Source: Daphnia pulex
Taxonomy: Eukaryota; Arthropoda; Branchiopoda; Diplostraca; Daphniidae
Assembly: GCF_021134715.1 (NCBI RefSeq)
Contig: NC_060028.1
Location: 9,709,482-9,773,481, forward strand
Reading direction: 5' to 3'
Length of the DNA stretch: 64,000 nt
The notes under the pieces are model-generated. The model was not told the origin of the DNA. It did not search any database and was given only the letters and a program-made list of their open reading frames with translations. Position numbers and translations under genes: made by a program. Shown piece by piece: positions 1 through 12,800 of this stretch. Each line of letters opens with the position of its first letter. Position 1 is the stretch's first letter.

Positions 1-113
1 AAATCGATGCATGATTTATATTCCCATGTATTTTGATTCTAAGAACGTTACAAGAATATTTAGCGTATGGGGAGGGAGAGGCAGAGAACTTGGATCATTA
101 CGTCGTGAAAAGT

Positions 114-2321
114 TTAGACAGATTGATGGATTTCAAAATTAAGCGCTTTGATGGGGTCGTATTCGTGCTTAGCATTACTCATTAAATCTATCATATCCTC
201 CTCGTCGTCTTCAACATAGCCGACCCATCGGCGTAGCCATGTCCGTTTGGGGAAATATCGTAGGAATGCGTAAATTAAGTGAAGTGCGCATACAATGGTA
301 ACACAAAGAGGAGCAATGAATCGATCGTCTAGCAAGTTATTAGGCAAGTTGGATCCAAGCTGAACAATCCTGTAGATCAGCAAAGCCAGGGGAGAGAGAA
401 TGGACAAACTTAGGACAATGTTTACTGGCTCTTGGTGTATATTGGGATTGGTACTGCTAACTGCATAGATATTCATCAAGGCGCTTCTGTCGCTCAAAAA
501 AGTTAGAATCGAACTAATCCAAGACACAATACCTATAACTGGGAAATTGATTATTATAAGGCAGGTCAGGACGAAATTGCTAGTTAGCTCGGCATAGCGG
601 GAAGCAAAATCAAACTCAAGTCTGTAAGATTTTCTCCAGGCAATGTGCTCCCCTTGTGAACGGAAGGTGAACACTTTCTTGAGGTAATTAAAGAGGAACT
701 GGAAGCGCGTCTGATCCATCAATATCCTACTGGCTGTGTTAACAATAATACTGCAAGCAATGAAACTGCCGTGTTCTGGAAAGAAGAGGCACTCTAAGCG
801 AAAATGTTGGCTGTCGAATAACTGGCCAGAAAACAGTAAAGGTAGTGGCTGTACCGCCATCATTCGAACCAAATAGAGTATACTCGACAGGTAGAAAATT
901 GACCGCAATCTTCCTATTTCAATACTTGCCAGGCAAAAGTGGTGTCGGTAGAGGTCTAGATTAGTCACCAAGTCTGTCAGTTCGGTTGTGATGAAAGTTA
1001 CAATGCTTGGTAGAATGAAAATTTTCCAAGTTAATGAAACAGGGTTTGATCCTTCCCCTACCAAGTAGAGAGAGCGGACAATAAAGCCAGGTGTGGCCAT
1101 CACAGTAATATAAGTTGAATAGGCAATCAGTAACATCAGCAAGACAGATAATTTTTTCCAAATAGAGTGTTGTCCTTCCAATTGCTGCCAATTAATGTGC
1201 GAACCAGGTGGAGCATATCGCACGGTCCAATGACGTAGTCGAAATTCATCTTCTTTTTGCGGCATAATAGAGTAACGAAACCATTTCGGTTGATGATTAA
1301 TGATAGCCATTTTCGTCGCTTTGGCTTGGGCAGGATCGTCAAATCGGATGAAAGCTGTGCCGATAAATTCCAAGTTTTTGATCATAGCGTCTTTTTCTGC
1401 TAAGAGAATATTTTCTTTCCTGTTATAATATGCCGTAGCGTCTTCTTCGTTGTTGTTTTTATCCCAAAATCGCCGTTGAATCAATTCCGGTCCGGAGGGG
1501 GAGATTAGTAACTGCCGCTTGATGTCTCGCACAGTATTCAGTTGATCTAAAACGGGCCACAGTTTTGTAAGATCATTGGCAAAAACGATTCCTTCACGGG
1601 TTATCCCCTGGGCATTAAACTTCTTCTTCAGGTATTCGTAGAGCGAGTCAATCGTTACATCCCGTCCAAGTCCAGTGATCTTCAACCATTGTCGATTACA
1701 AACTCTGGCCGTGTTTGGTACATTCGGACTGACCAATGTTCTGATACGCCGATCGTTTCCGTGTCTTGTCATCACCCAAGCCAATGTTGCCAGTATAGCA
1801 AAGGAGAGTAAGGAATGGACCCCGCTTAGCCCGACATTGTTAAGTGATGTATAACTTAACAGGTTTTCAAGTCCTAGTTTGCTTCCAAAACTATGAATAA
1901 CTATCAAAGCCACGCCGAAGACCATCATCCAAGTATAGACTTGAATAAGACGATAGTGGAACCAGAGATATGTTGCGCCGTCTTTTCCAATTGCATTTTC
2001 GTCAACGGCTAGAGTCAACCAATCAGCCCAGTTCAATGGTTTTGCGTCAGCTGTGGTCTCTCCTGATCCAACAAACCTTTCGTGGAGAAATTGCCAGTTA
2101 AATTTTCGACGAAGAAGGTGAAACAGAGTGAGAAAAATGGCGAGAATGACAAACCAGTAAACGATATTGAAGGCGATGCCACCCTCCCAGACGAGCAACG
2201 AATTAAACCAACCCAAGTCGATTTTGAAATTGATATCGTGAGCGTCCTGGTTACTGCATTCTGAAGTGTCAACACTAGAGTACGAATCACTTAGTATTTT
2301 CGTACCTACGATTTCGGTCAT
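114..2321 (-). CDS. TMEM63: TMEM63/OSCA-family mechanosensitive cation channel
   Basis: A single open frame of 735 codons encodes a multi-pass membrane protein of the CSC1/OSCA/TMEM63 family. These proteins are stretch- or osmolarity-gated cation channels of plasma and endolysosomal membranes. The first helix is at about residues 48-68. Further helices fall near 120-180, followed by a long cytosolic RNA-recognition-like region (about 200-380) containing WTVRYAPPGSHINW, a family signature just before the pore domain. The C-terminal half holds the helix cluster, including FDFASRYAELTSNFVL, which corresponds to the YEFQFGAAYAW region of human TMEM63B. The C-terminus ends NFEIHQSV. Length is close to the family norm (about 750-830). 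The ATG at 2321 starts just upstream of a short Ser/Cys-rich N-terminus; no better upstream start was found. The gene has no introns, unlike every other gene in the window, and is divergent from PSMC1. Confidence 0.9.
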   Translation of the reverse strand: MTEIVGTKILSDSYSSVDTSECSNQDAHDINFKIDLGWFNSLLVWEGGIAFNIVYWFVILAIFLTLFHLLRRKFNWQFLHERFVGSGETTADAKPLNWADWLTLAVDENAIGKDGATYLWFHYRLIQVYTWMMVFGVALIVIHSFGSKLGLENLLSYTSLNNVGLSGVHSLLSFAILATLAWVMTRHGNDRRIRTLVSPNVPNTARVCNRQWLKITGLGRDVTIDSLYEYLKKKFNAQGITREGIVFANDLTKLWPVLDQLNTVRDIKRQLLISPSGPELIQRRFWDKNNNEEDATAYYNRKENILLAEKDAMIKNLEFIGTAFIRFDDPAQAKATKMAIINHQPKWFRYSIMPQKEDEFRLRHWTVRYAPPGSHINWQQLEGQHSIWKKLSVLLMLLIAYSTYITVMATPGFIVRSLYLVGEGSNPVSLTWKIFILPSIVTFITTELTDLVTNLDLYRHHFCLASIEIGRLRSIFYLSSILYLVRMMAVQPLPLLFSGQLFDSQHFRLECLFFPEHGSFIACSIIVNTASRILMDQTRFQFLFNYLKKVFTFRSQGEHIAWRKSYRLEFDFASRYAELTSNFVLTCLIIINFPVIGIVSWISSILTFLSDRSALMNIYAVSSTNPNIHQEPVNIVLSLSILSPLALLIYRIVQLGSNLPNNLLDDRFIAPLCVTIVCALHLIYAFLRYFPKRTWLRRWVGYVEDDEEDMIDLMSNAKHEYDPIKALNFEIHQSV

Positions 2322-3718
2322 TTTTCCTTATTTGGATATTCGGAAGTTGACAATATTCGATACTCACATTCAATTTCACGGTGGTATAAATGACATTGCA
2401 ACGGGTCAACTTGTGTTGCAAGTCGTTTTCTGCGGCTAACATCCTGTTTAAAAAATGTATAGTATCAGTTTGTGACAATTATTTCAACAAAACCTAGTTA
2501 CATTGATTAAATCCCACATTGTTCAAAGATTCAAATTGAATTAAGTATTTGAGTAGGAAATTAATTTGCATTTTAGGCACAAGACAAAAGAATAAGAAGA
2601 TGGCCAAGTAGTTCAAAATGTTCTCTATTATTGCTCAAGTGTATAGAAACTGTTTTGTTAAAACATAGTCTCTTTTTCACTTTCTTCTCTTTTTTACTTT
2701 TACTTGACTAAAGAACAGTATACCTGACTAAAGAAGAGTCAGCTATCCCTCTCCATATGACTAATGCATATTTGATCAAGTTCAACAAGAACTGCATGTG
2801 TCATGTAGTGATTGGTGAGCTTTATAAAAGCATTTTGTTTTCATCAAACTGGCATTACAAAGAAATTTATTTCAGTATGAGAAATACTCCTATATTAGAA
2901 ATTAGCACTGTTCAGTCTAAATGAACTAAGATAACTTACCAGACAACATTTGAGACTACCGAGTCAGCATAGACTACAGCAGACATGATTATAAACATTC
3001 CCTGCCATTGGATATAAATTCCAAAGAATCACCAAACTTGTGAACTGGTCGAATAAAAGTAGCTTATTTCAAATTCAAAAACAGGGAACTAACAACCAGA
3101 ACGTCAGTCTATCTTAAATATTAACATGAATTACATTTAGTGTTAGCTGACCTGATATTTTTTGTCTCTTAAAAAAACCCAAGAAGAATTGCTGAGTGGC
3201 TGGGTAGAATTCATTGCTGAATCTGTAGCCTATGCCACAATAGATTTCGGTAGGGGAATAGATAACATACTCAGATACTCTATAATAAATTAATAATACT
3301 CTCTTAATCTATTTCCCTTATTTCGGAAATAGGAATAAGTTCAAATTTTAGACAACAAACGCATTCGTGCAGAAGTGATCTGCGATGGCGCCGAGTTATG
3401 AACATTCATGTTTTCAAAAAAATTGAAATATTATGGTAATTAAATTGTTACAATAGAATTTATAACTTTAAATTTTGCATTAACAGTATCTGTAAATATG
3501 TAATGTATTATTCTAAAGAAATCAAATTTTGTTGGTGAAATTTCACTTTGTCTCTAGATGCTGTTTAGCACTTTGAAGCTTGCATGACATTGGACTTTTG
3601 CGGTGTCAGGAAATTTTGGCTGTCCACGAAATTACTAAGTTTTCGGTTTTCTTTGACAATAAATAAAAGACAAGGCAATATTAGTCTATATTGCTTTGTG
3701 GAGTAAGATACAGCAAGG
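2322..3718. other. Divergent intergenic region between TMEM63 and PSMC1
   Basis: This AT-rich spacer of about 1.4 kb lies between two divergent genes and must contain both promoters. No protein-coding exon was recognised. On the minus strand a short open stretch (about 2366-2440) ends at a GTGAGT donor-like site, so a 5' untranslated exon of TMEM63 is possible. However, the only acceptor before the TMEM63 ATG would leave an intron of about 40 bases, which is too short to trust. Confidence 0.5.
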
Positions 3719-5622
<1,904 letters not shown>

Positions 5623-5871
5623 TTGTGATTGGAGTTTGTACGGTAAAAGTACCATTGAATTACTGGAATACATACAAGATTTGAGCGTTTTCGAAATTAT
5701 TGGTTTGTTGTTGTTTGTTTTCCACTAGTATGGTTTTTTTCATTTTTGCTGCATTTTGTATTTCTGGGCTCTTTCCTGAGACAAGTTTAAAGATTGTGCG
5801 ACTACCGAAATTAAGCGATAGGCTGGCATTCAGAAAGGGGGTGGGAAAAAAAAAGAAATGTTACATATCAC

Positions 5872-5877
5872 AATAAA
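5872..5877 (+). terminator. Polyadenylation signal of PSMC1
   Basis: AATAAA lies 250 bases after the PSMC1 stop codon on the same strand, the first canonical signal downstream of the gene. Confidence 0.6.
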
Positions 5878-6358
5878 AAGATACGGGAGAAAATTAAGGT
5901 AAACATGTCGCACTTGCATGTGTACAAACTAACCCCTATACGTCAACTTGTTTTCTTTTGGGTAGTTCCAAAAAGGAGATAACACGAGATCTTGGCCATG
6001 TATTATTATTTTACTTTGCAAAGATTTGTTTGGTAAACCCACCCCATAGAAAAAGTAGATTTTTTTCGTAAAAAAGATAAAGGGGAGAAGTGTAAGACAA
6101 GTATTACAAGTCAACGAAAAAATCATTAACCGCTCCGACTATATCAATCAATCATGGTCAGGATTAACCTTTTCCCCGTGAGACACAAAACAAGGTGATT
6201 AAGAAAAAAAAGAAGAGGGAAATCAACAGTGCTGGCGAGAACAATAGTTATGAGAACTGTGTTATATGTTGTTTTATCTTTCTTATGTTTTTTTTTTTCT
6301 AATGCTACTGAACAACGGGAATGACACATGCGTTTGTGTAAAAATGTGTTGGTTTGCT

Positions 6359-6378
6359 TGTGTGTGTGTGTGTGTGTG
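6359..6378. repeat. (TG)10 microsatellite
   Basis: Ten uninterrupted TG units lie between the convergent PSMC1 and CP2 genes. Confidence 0.9.
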
Positions 6379-6811
6379 GGCATGTAGACATACACGTAAC
6401 CGTTAAAGAAATGGATCATGGAAAGGATGGGATCAAATGAATAAACACAAGATAAAGACAAAAGTCAGGCAAGTACGACATTGAATAAAGGCACTTACTT
6501 GGGGGATTTAGGGGATGTTAACCCCTACAATGCGTAGGAAATGAACGAAAAATTCTCCTCGCAAATGATTTTCGTGGAGACTTCTGAGACACTGAAATAA
6601 GGAAAAACCAACAACTTGTCAACCATGATTTGCTCTAGCTAATCAAGTTAATTAAACAATAGTAGGAGAATTATATGACGCCAGGGGGAAGAAATGAAAT
6701 GAACAAACAAGAAAAAAAAATAACAATTGCGGTTTGTGGTGTTTGGTGTTTTTGTCAACTTCCCTTGCGTAGCTAAATTGGCTACACAATTTCTTGTAAT
6801 AATTCCAATGC

Positions 6812-9800
6812 CTAGTGAGGTGAAGTCGATTTCAGCAGCAGTCGATAACGTTCGCTAGTTTGATCTGCACAGGAAAGAGATGCATTGAATTACCAAATAC
6901 GACACAAATCACAACAACGCGTTTTGTACTCTTACCAGGTAGTAATTCGACAGTGAACATGGATTCATCCTTCATGTTTTGCACGACTTCGTCAGTGACA
7001 TGTACATGGATTCCGCAAGGTCCTTCAATGTAGACGTCCAAAATGTGTTGGGATGACAATTGCACTAGTCCGGCTAATTTGTTGGCTATCTCGACGCAGG
7101 ATAAGTTCTCTAGGAAAATGGCGTGAAACACTTGGCTTTGATCCTGCGTCAAGTAAAGTGTCAGTCTCGGCGCTAAAGGTCTGTGGAAAATGGGAGGAGA
7201 GAAAACATTATTTTCCGTAGTCAAAGAGCTGATAAAGAATTGTCGTTACTTACTTGGCGTGTAGGGCGTTGTAAAGTCGTATGCCATCGGCCACTCCACA
7301 AATCTGGATAAGGTCATCGCGCGTCAGTCTTAGAATGTCGGCTCCGGCAAAGCGAGAAAATGTGCGGGCTTGGCTGGAGAAGCGATTGGTCTGCAGCCAT
7401 TGGGCCGTCTGTTGAGCGCTCGCTTCGGCGCTTAAGGGCTGGAGGTAATACTGGTAAACGGCACTATTACCACTGCCGATCATAGATGTCTTTCGGAAAA
7501 TAAGGAAACAATCATTGAAAGGATCTAACAAGTTGTGCAACGAAAAAACAACTTACAGGACTTTCAACGTTATCCGTTTCGTGGCCTAGGGGACTCTCAC
7601 TAGGACATCCATCACTGGTGAAACTTTGCGATTTGCTGAGATAGAAAACAGGATTGTTAAACCCATGGAATAAGTTTTGAAATATATGACGCAAATGTTT
7701 TCTCACTGTAATTCTGTTGGACTGTATGTCCGGGTGGCCAAAACGGCCGGTGGAGTGACCACGGTAGTCGCAACCACAGTTTGTTGAGGGGCCTGGTTGA
7801 CGCTTGTGCTGCCATTGCTCGTCGCTGTGCCTACTGGCACAATCGCTGACGTATAGACTAATTCGAGTGGTATCTATTCAAACAAGTATCCAATTCAATA
7901 TTGAAAATAAAGTTTGAAGACATTCAAAGTCTTACCTCGGCCAATATGGTGCATTCACATGATGGTTGATATTTCTCCTGTTCAACCATTGGCCGCTTGT
8001 AAATTTTTTCCCTATCTTGCTTATGTTTTCGATCTGCTCCTTTTAACTAAAGTTCCCAGATAAAAAAGCGAATATTTGGAATGAAAATTTGTCTTAATGA
8101 AATCACACCAATAATTTGTTATTGTTTACCTTGAACACTTTGATCTGGCAGCCGGCAACGTGGAGACGTTTAGGGGTGCCATCACCGTCACCGTGGGAGT
8201 AGGTTTCGACCTGAATGCGGAAAGGAACACCTTTTTCGCCGCCGTGTTTCTTCGGCGTGAATTCGGTGCTGATGCAATTGACTTTGATGTAGACGCCCAC
8301 TTCCTTGGTGGGATCCCAGGCAAATTCAACCACGTTCAAGTTGCTATTGTCCTGGACGACTTCGTAAATGCCGTAGGATAGGGGCACGTCAATCTCGACG
8401 ATACGGTCGCCTGGCCTCGACATCCTCCACGCGGCAATCTGCTCGCGTTCCATGTACTGCAGCCTTCGCTCGTGGAAACACAATCTCACCACGCTCTAAT
8501 CAATCAAAGAAATAGACATTAGCAAGTTATCCAGGAGCATTGGACGAAATAAACCAAAGACTCACTCTGAGCAATTTCCCTCTAAAGTTCGACAAATCGC
8601 CCAGTTTCTTCATTTTTATTTCATAGGGTTGCCCTTGGTTCAAATAAGTCAAAGACTCTTCGTTGACTTTAGTGGCAATCGACGTGGCTGCAGCCAACAC
8701 GTACTGAAACCTGAATGTCACCCCAGAAAAAAAGAATCCAGGTCAATTAGATACAGAATTATGGAATGACTTTCAAATTTTGATAAATTCGTTCATGAAT
8801 TGGAGATGAGATGACGAAGGTGAAGAAGTGTAAACACGTAAAAAACAAACAACACAAGAATAGGTAAGGGATGGAGAATTATGTACTGTTGGTTGGGATC
8901 CAACCTGTTGTCGGCATTGGCGTCCGTCTCGTTAAGTCGATCGTATTTGTATTTCTCGCCGTGGTAGTTGCTGGCTCCAACGACAGCGGAGCCACTTCCG
9001 CCTTGCTGATGGATGCCTCCGGAAGACGACATGCCTTCGTTGGACGAAGAGGACGTTAGGCTAGAGGCACTGCCCGTGCCAACACCACCCGTGATGGGCC
9101 CGGCTCCTCCTCCAACGGTGCCACTTCCTCCAGTTCCGTTATCCTGTCCGCTCCAGCCACCTGAATGTTGGTGCAACATGTGCTGGAACGGGTGCGAATA
9201 GCTGCTCTGATCGCCTCCGTGACCTGTCAGATGCGTCACCGTCCTACCTTCACTGGAAGCCCTTTCAGTCGATTGCGGAGGCGATGGATTTGTGCCAACC
9301 CTTCTGTCATGTGAGATGATGACAAAAGAAAAAGAAAAGTCAACTGATGCCACACAAAAAAAAATTGAATTAAATAAGTAAACAAGGAAAATTGTGCCAA
9401 CCCATGCTCTCCATTAGGAGGTGAGGGTGCCTCTTGTTTGAATCCGGTCAACGTTGGAAGTGCCAAAAGGGCCTCACTGCAAGAGACAAAGTAAACGAAT
9501 AATCATTAAACAATCCCTTCGCGTATTGAATTCATTGATGGCAACAAGGAAAAATTGAGAAGTGATGCTCAATTACAAATATTAATATTAACACAAACTA
9601 ATTTCTAAAAATTCGACGGGAAAATCAAGAGACAAAATCAAGCTCAACCTTAAGAGAGAAAGACAAGAGTGAGCGGGGAGCATGTGATTCCGAATAAGAC
9701 GGGCTTCATTTCCCATGCGTTCCACACACGCAGCGGGAGAGACCAGAGATCGTGGTCGGGAATTAAAAACCATACATCACATAATCAAGTGGATGTATAA

Positions 9801-12800
9801 AGAAAGAAAAAAGGTCCGCAACGAGGCAACATGGCAGCAGTGTGGCCAAAAATAATAAAACAGAAAAAAAATAAAAAGAACCGAGAAAAGAGGGGCTGCG
9901 TTCGCCCAGGCGATAGTAATTGGATGTCTACTCCTCTCTCACTATTTTCTATAGCCCCACCATTCAAAGGCAGTTACGACCGGTTTGTATCGCTCCATTT
10001 GTATGCAAACTGTGATAAGGCGATGGCTCGGCGATGACGTGAGTCGAATGCTCTCAATTCCCTCCAACTAAAATATAACCAAGAAGAAGAATATGTCGCG
10101 CTTTTTATACCCTTCCATTTCCCATGGAGATGGCGAGTTGGACCTCCACGAGGTCGAGACGGGACTCGAGCGTGAGATCATTTTGCGACGTGTCAACTCC
10201 AAAGCCGACGGGGACGATGAGGGCGCTGGATAGTGAGCATACGCTGTAGAACAAGCCGACGACGTCGGATGATGGCCGTTGGTAACAGCCGATCCAGCGG
10301 TGCTGTTACTACTGTTGCCGTTGCTGCTGTAATTGTACGAGTAAGGATGATAGGCCGAACCGGACGAGGCGAAATGGTGATGATGGTGGTGGTGGTAAGC
10401 TGCGGCCGCAGCGGCGGCGGCAGCGGCTGCCACGGCTACTGACGTGTGACCCGAGTAATGGTGGGGCGATGAAGAGGAGGAATAAGGAGACGGGGAATTG
10501 CTGCTGCCGCAAATGATTCCTGAGCTAGACGAAGAATTCACCAACGTCGAAGAAGTGCCACAAAGAGGAGCAGCACCACCACCAGCCCCACCGTCGGCCA
10601 CGTGATGAACGTGGTGGTAAGGTGCGTAATGGTGCAGCGGCCCAGCCGTACTGCTGCTAGCGCTGTTTCCAGCCAGTCCAACGCCGGCCGATGACGATGT
10701 GAAGGAAGACGTTAAAGAACCGGGCGGCCCGCACGGCATAGGGGCCACCGGCGGGTAGGGTGAAGGTAGCGGAGCCACAATTGAAACCGCAATCACTCCT
10801 CTTTTGATCAAAATCTTGCGCAATTAAATCAACACGATACTCGACGTTTTACACTCGAAACTGAATTTCCAAAAAAATCCATTCACCGCTTCATTGGGAA
10901 TGAAACAACGTGTTGGCGCCTTGGCTTTCCACCGAATAATGTTTCGATTACGTTTATAAGAAAATCTGTCGAAATGTGGCGCTAGCGAACCGGGCGGAGC
11001 GAACGATGTGGTCAGGCACGTTCGGAAGTCAGGTAAAGACTAACAGACAATTCTAAACGACTCTGAGACTCTTTTCCCCCCTTGCCACACACTATACACC
11101 ACTACATCAAAACAAAAAGATGGATGAAAGAGGAAGAAGAAGAAAAAAAGGGCAAATGAGATCGTCCCCTTTTCAACATCCGACTCGTCGAGAAAGGTAA
11201 ACTTTTTTTTGTTTGTTTTTTTCGGCACTGTGAGTCTATCGACGTAAGCCATCACCTGTTGATTGGCAGTATTTGAGGGAGGAAAAAAGGAGGGGGGAAG
11301 ACCCACTATCCAATTAGGATTATTTTTTCGAAATAAAATTGAATCGTTTAAAAACGTCTTCATTATACATGAGCCAAACAAAAAGTAGATTGTTAGATTG
11401 CATAACATTTGAATTGAAGATCGAACAAAAACCACGTGAAACGTTACAAAAGGTGTAGCGATTGAGGTGATTAATCCCCATGTCTGGCTACGATTTAGAA
11501 AAGGAAGTCCGGCCGTATCCGGTGCAAACGAGAAATCCAACAACTATTGTGTCATCTCTCTCGATAAAAGATTTTATAAATTCAACAGTGAAGATAAGAT
11601 GACAAAGAAGAAGAAATACGCTCAGCATACTTGATGCCAAATTCGTTAGGTAACCAAATCTGGAGTTTAAAAACAACATATATTCAACTCAGATGTCTAC
11701 TGCAGATGGACGGAGAGAAAGTTTTCCCCGAACCGAAAGAACAAAATCGTAAGGAGGTTTGATCATTGGCTAATGACACACAGCAGCTTCCTGATGAAGC
11801 ATTTAAAACTAAACTTGATAAGCAACTAAAAATCTCTTAATGAGTCGGGATCTCCCTTTTTGAACGAACGAAGTGCCTTTGTTTCGAGATTAATAATTTA
11901 TTGGAATGGAAACAGAAGGAAAGGTCAGTCAGTCGGTTGGCTCGAAAGACCGAGAGGCGGAGAGAGTGCGCGCGCGCGGGACCGACGCAATTAAGAAATC
12001 GGCCAGCCGATAACAAGCTCTGGATAAATCATAAGTTTTTGGTAGCTCCGGCCGTTCACCATTAAAAAGAACTCTTAACACAAATATCCCTCATTTGTGG
12101 GGCTTTTTAGTTTTTATACGTTTCCGGTCGGGATCGCCCGTTAGCAACTAGGAAGAGAAAAACAAAAATTCATTTTCAATTTTTCTTTCTTTATGGTTTT
12201 GATCGAGTGATTTTTAGTTGTTTTGTCTCTCTCTCTCTCTTCCGCCATTGAACGCATGTGGGTTTCATGCATAGGTTCACCCTGCGTGAGGGAGGAAGTC
12301 GGTAGTAGCTTCCTCAACTTGAAATCATTAGGGTCCGGCTTCAATTAGCGCAAGGAAACGAATCGAAACGGGCGAAAAAAAAACCCAAACAAAAAGCAAA
12401 TGCAAAAGCGACAAAATGTCCGACAAGTCTTCTCATTACCAGAGACAGGAAAGAAACAACGAACGGCAAAAACGAATAAGATATGGTCACAACAATAACT
12501 GGAAACTTGTGAAGAGAAAAAAAAGAAGATGACACGAACTGGATAATAAACCTCCCTTTCTTTTTTCGGGGGCCATACTGATCCCTGTCGGCCGTCTCCA
12601 TTTCAATTCGGCTCATTACGGAAGCGAAAATAAAAAAAAAAAACAAAATTGGTCGAAGGGGGAAAGATGGTCGGCGCTCTACGAATAGAGATCGGACTTT
12701 TTCTTTCTGAGTTTCAAATGATGATTCTGCCCCTTCAAGTCAACATCTCATTAGTGGCTCATTAAAGTGAAGAAACTCAAAGAATATTAAAGGGCGTCAT

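Larger units (their letters stand above)
5623..6811. other. Convergent 3' flanks of PSMC1 and the CP2 gene
   Basis: This stretch lies between the stop codon of PSMC1 (plus) and the stop codon of the CP2-type gene (minus), so it should hold both 3' untranslated regions. It has a polyadenylation signal for PSMC1 near 5872, A/T-rich tracts and a (TG)10 microsatellite near 6359. No exon was recognised. Confidence 0.6.

Noticed and set aside
2366-2478. Short minus-strand frame upstream of TMEM63 ending at a GTGAGT site
   Set aside because: Joining it to the TMEM63 exon needs an intron of about 40 bases and does not extend the protein in frame, so it was not added as a coding exon.
8126-8381. Additional frames on both strands inside the CP2 DNA-binding exon
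   Set aside because: They overlap a strongly conserved coding exon in other frames and are chance openings.
10173-10185. TGAGATCATTTTG, a 13-base match to the microRNA bantam
   Set aside because: The rest of the mature sequence does not match and no hairpin is present. The bases lie inside a long open frame on the other strand.
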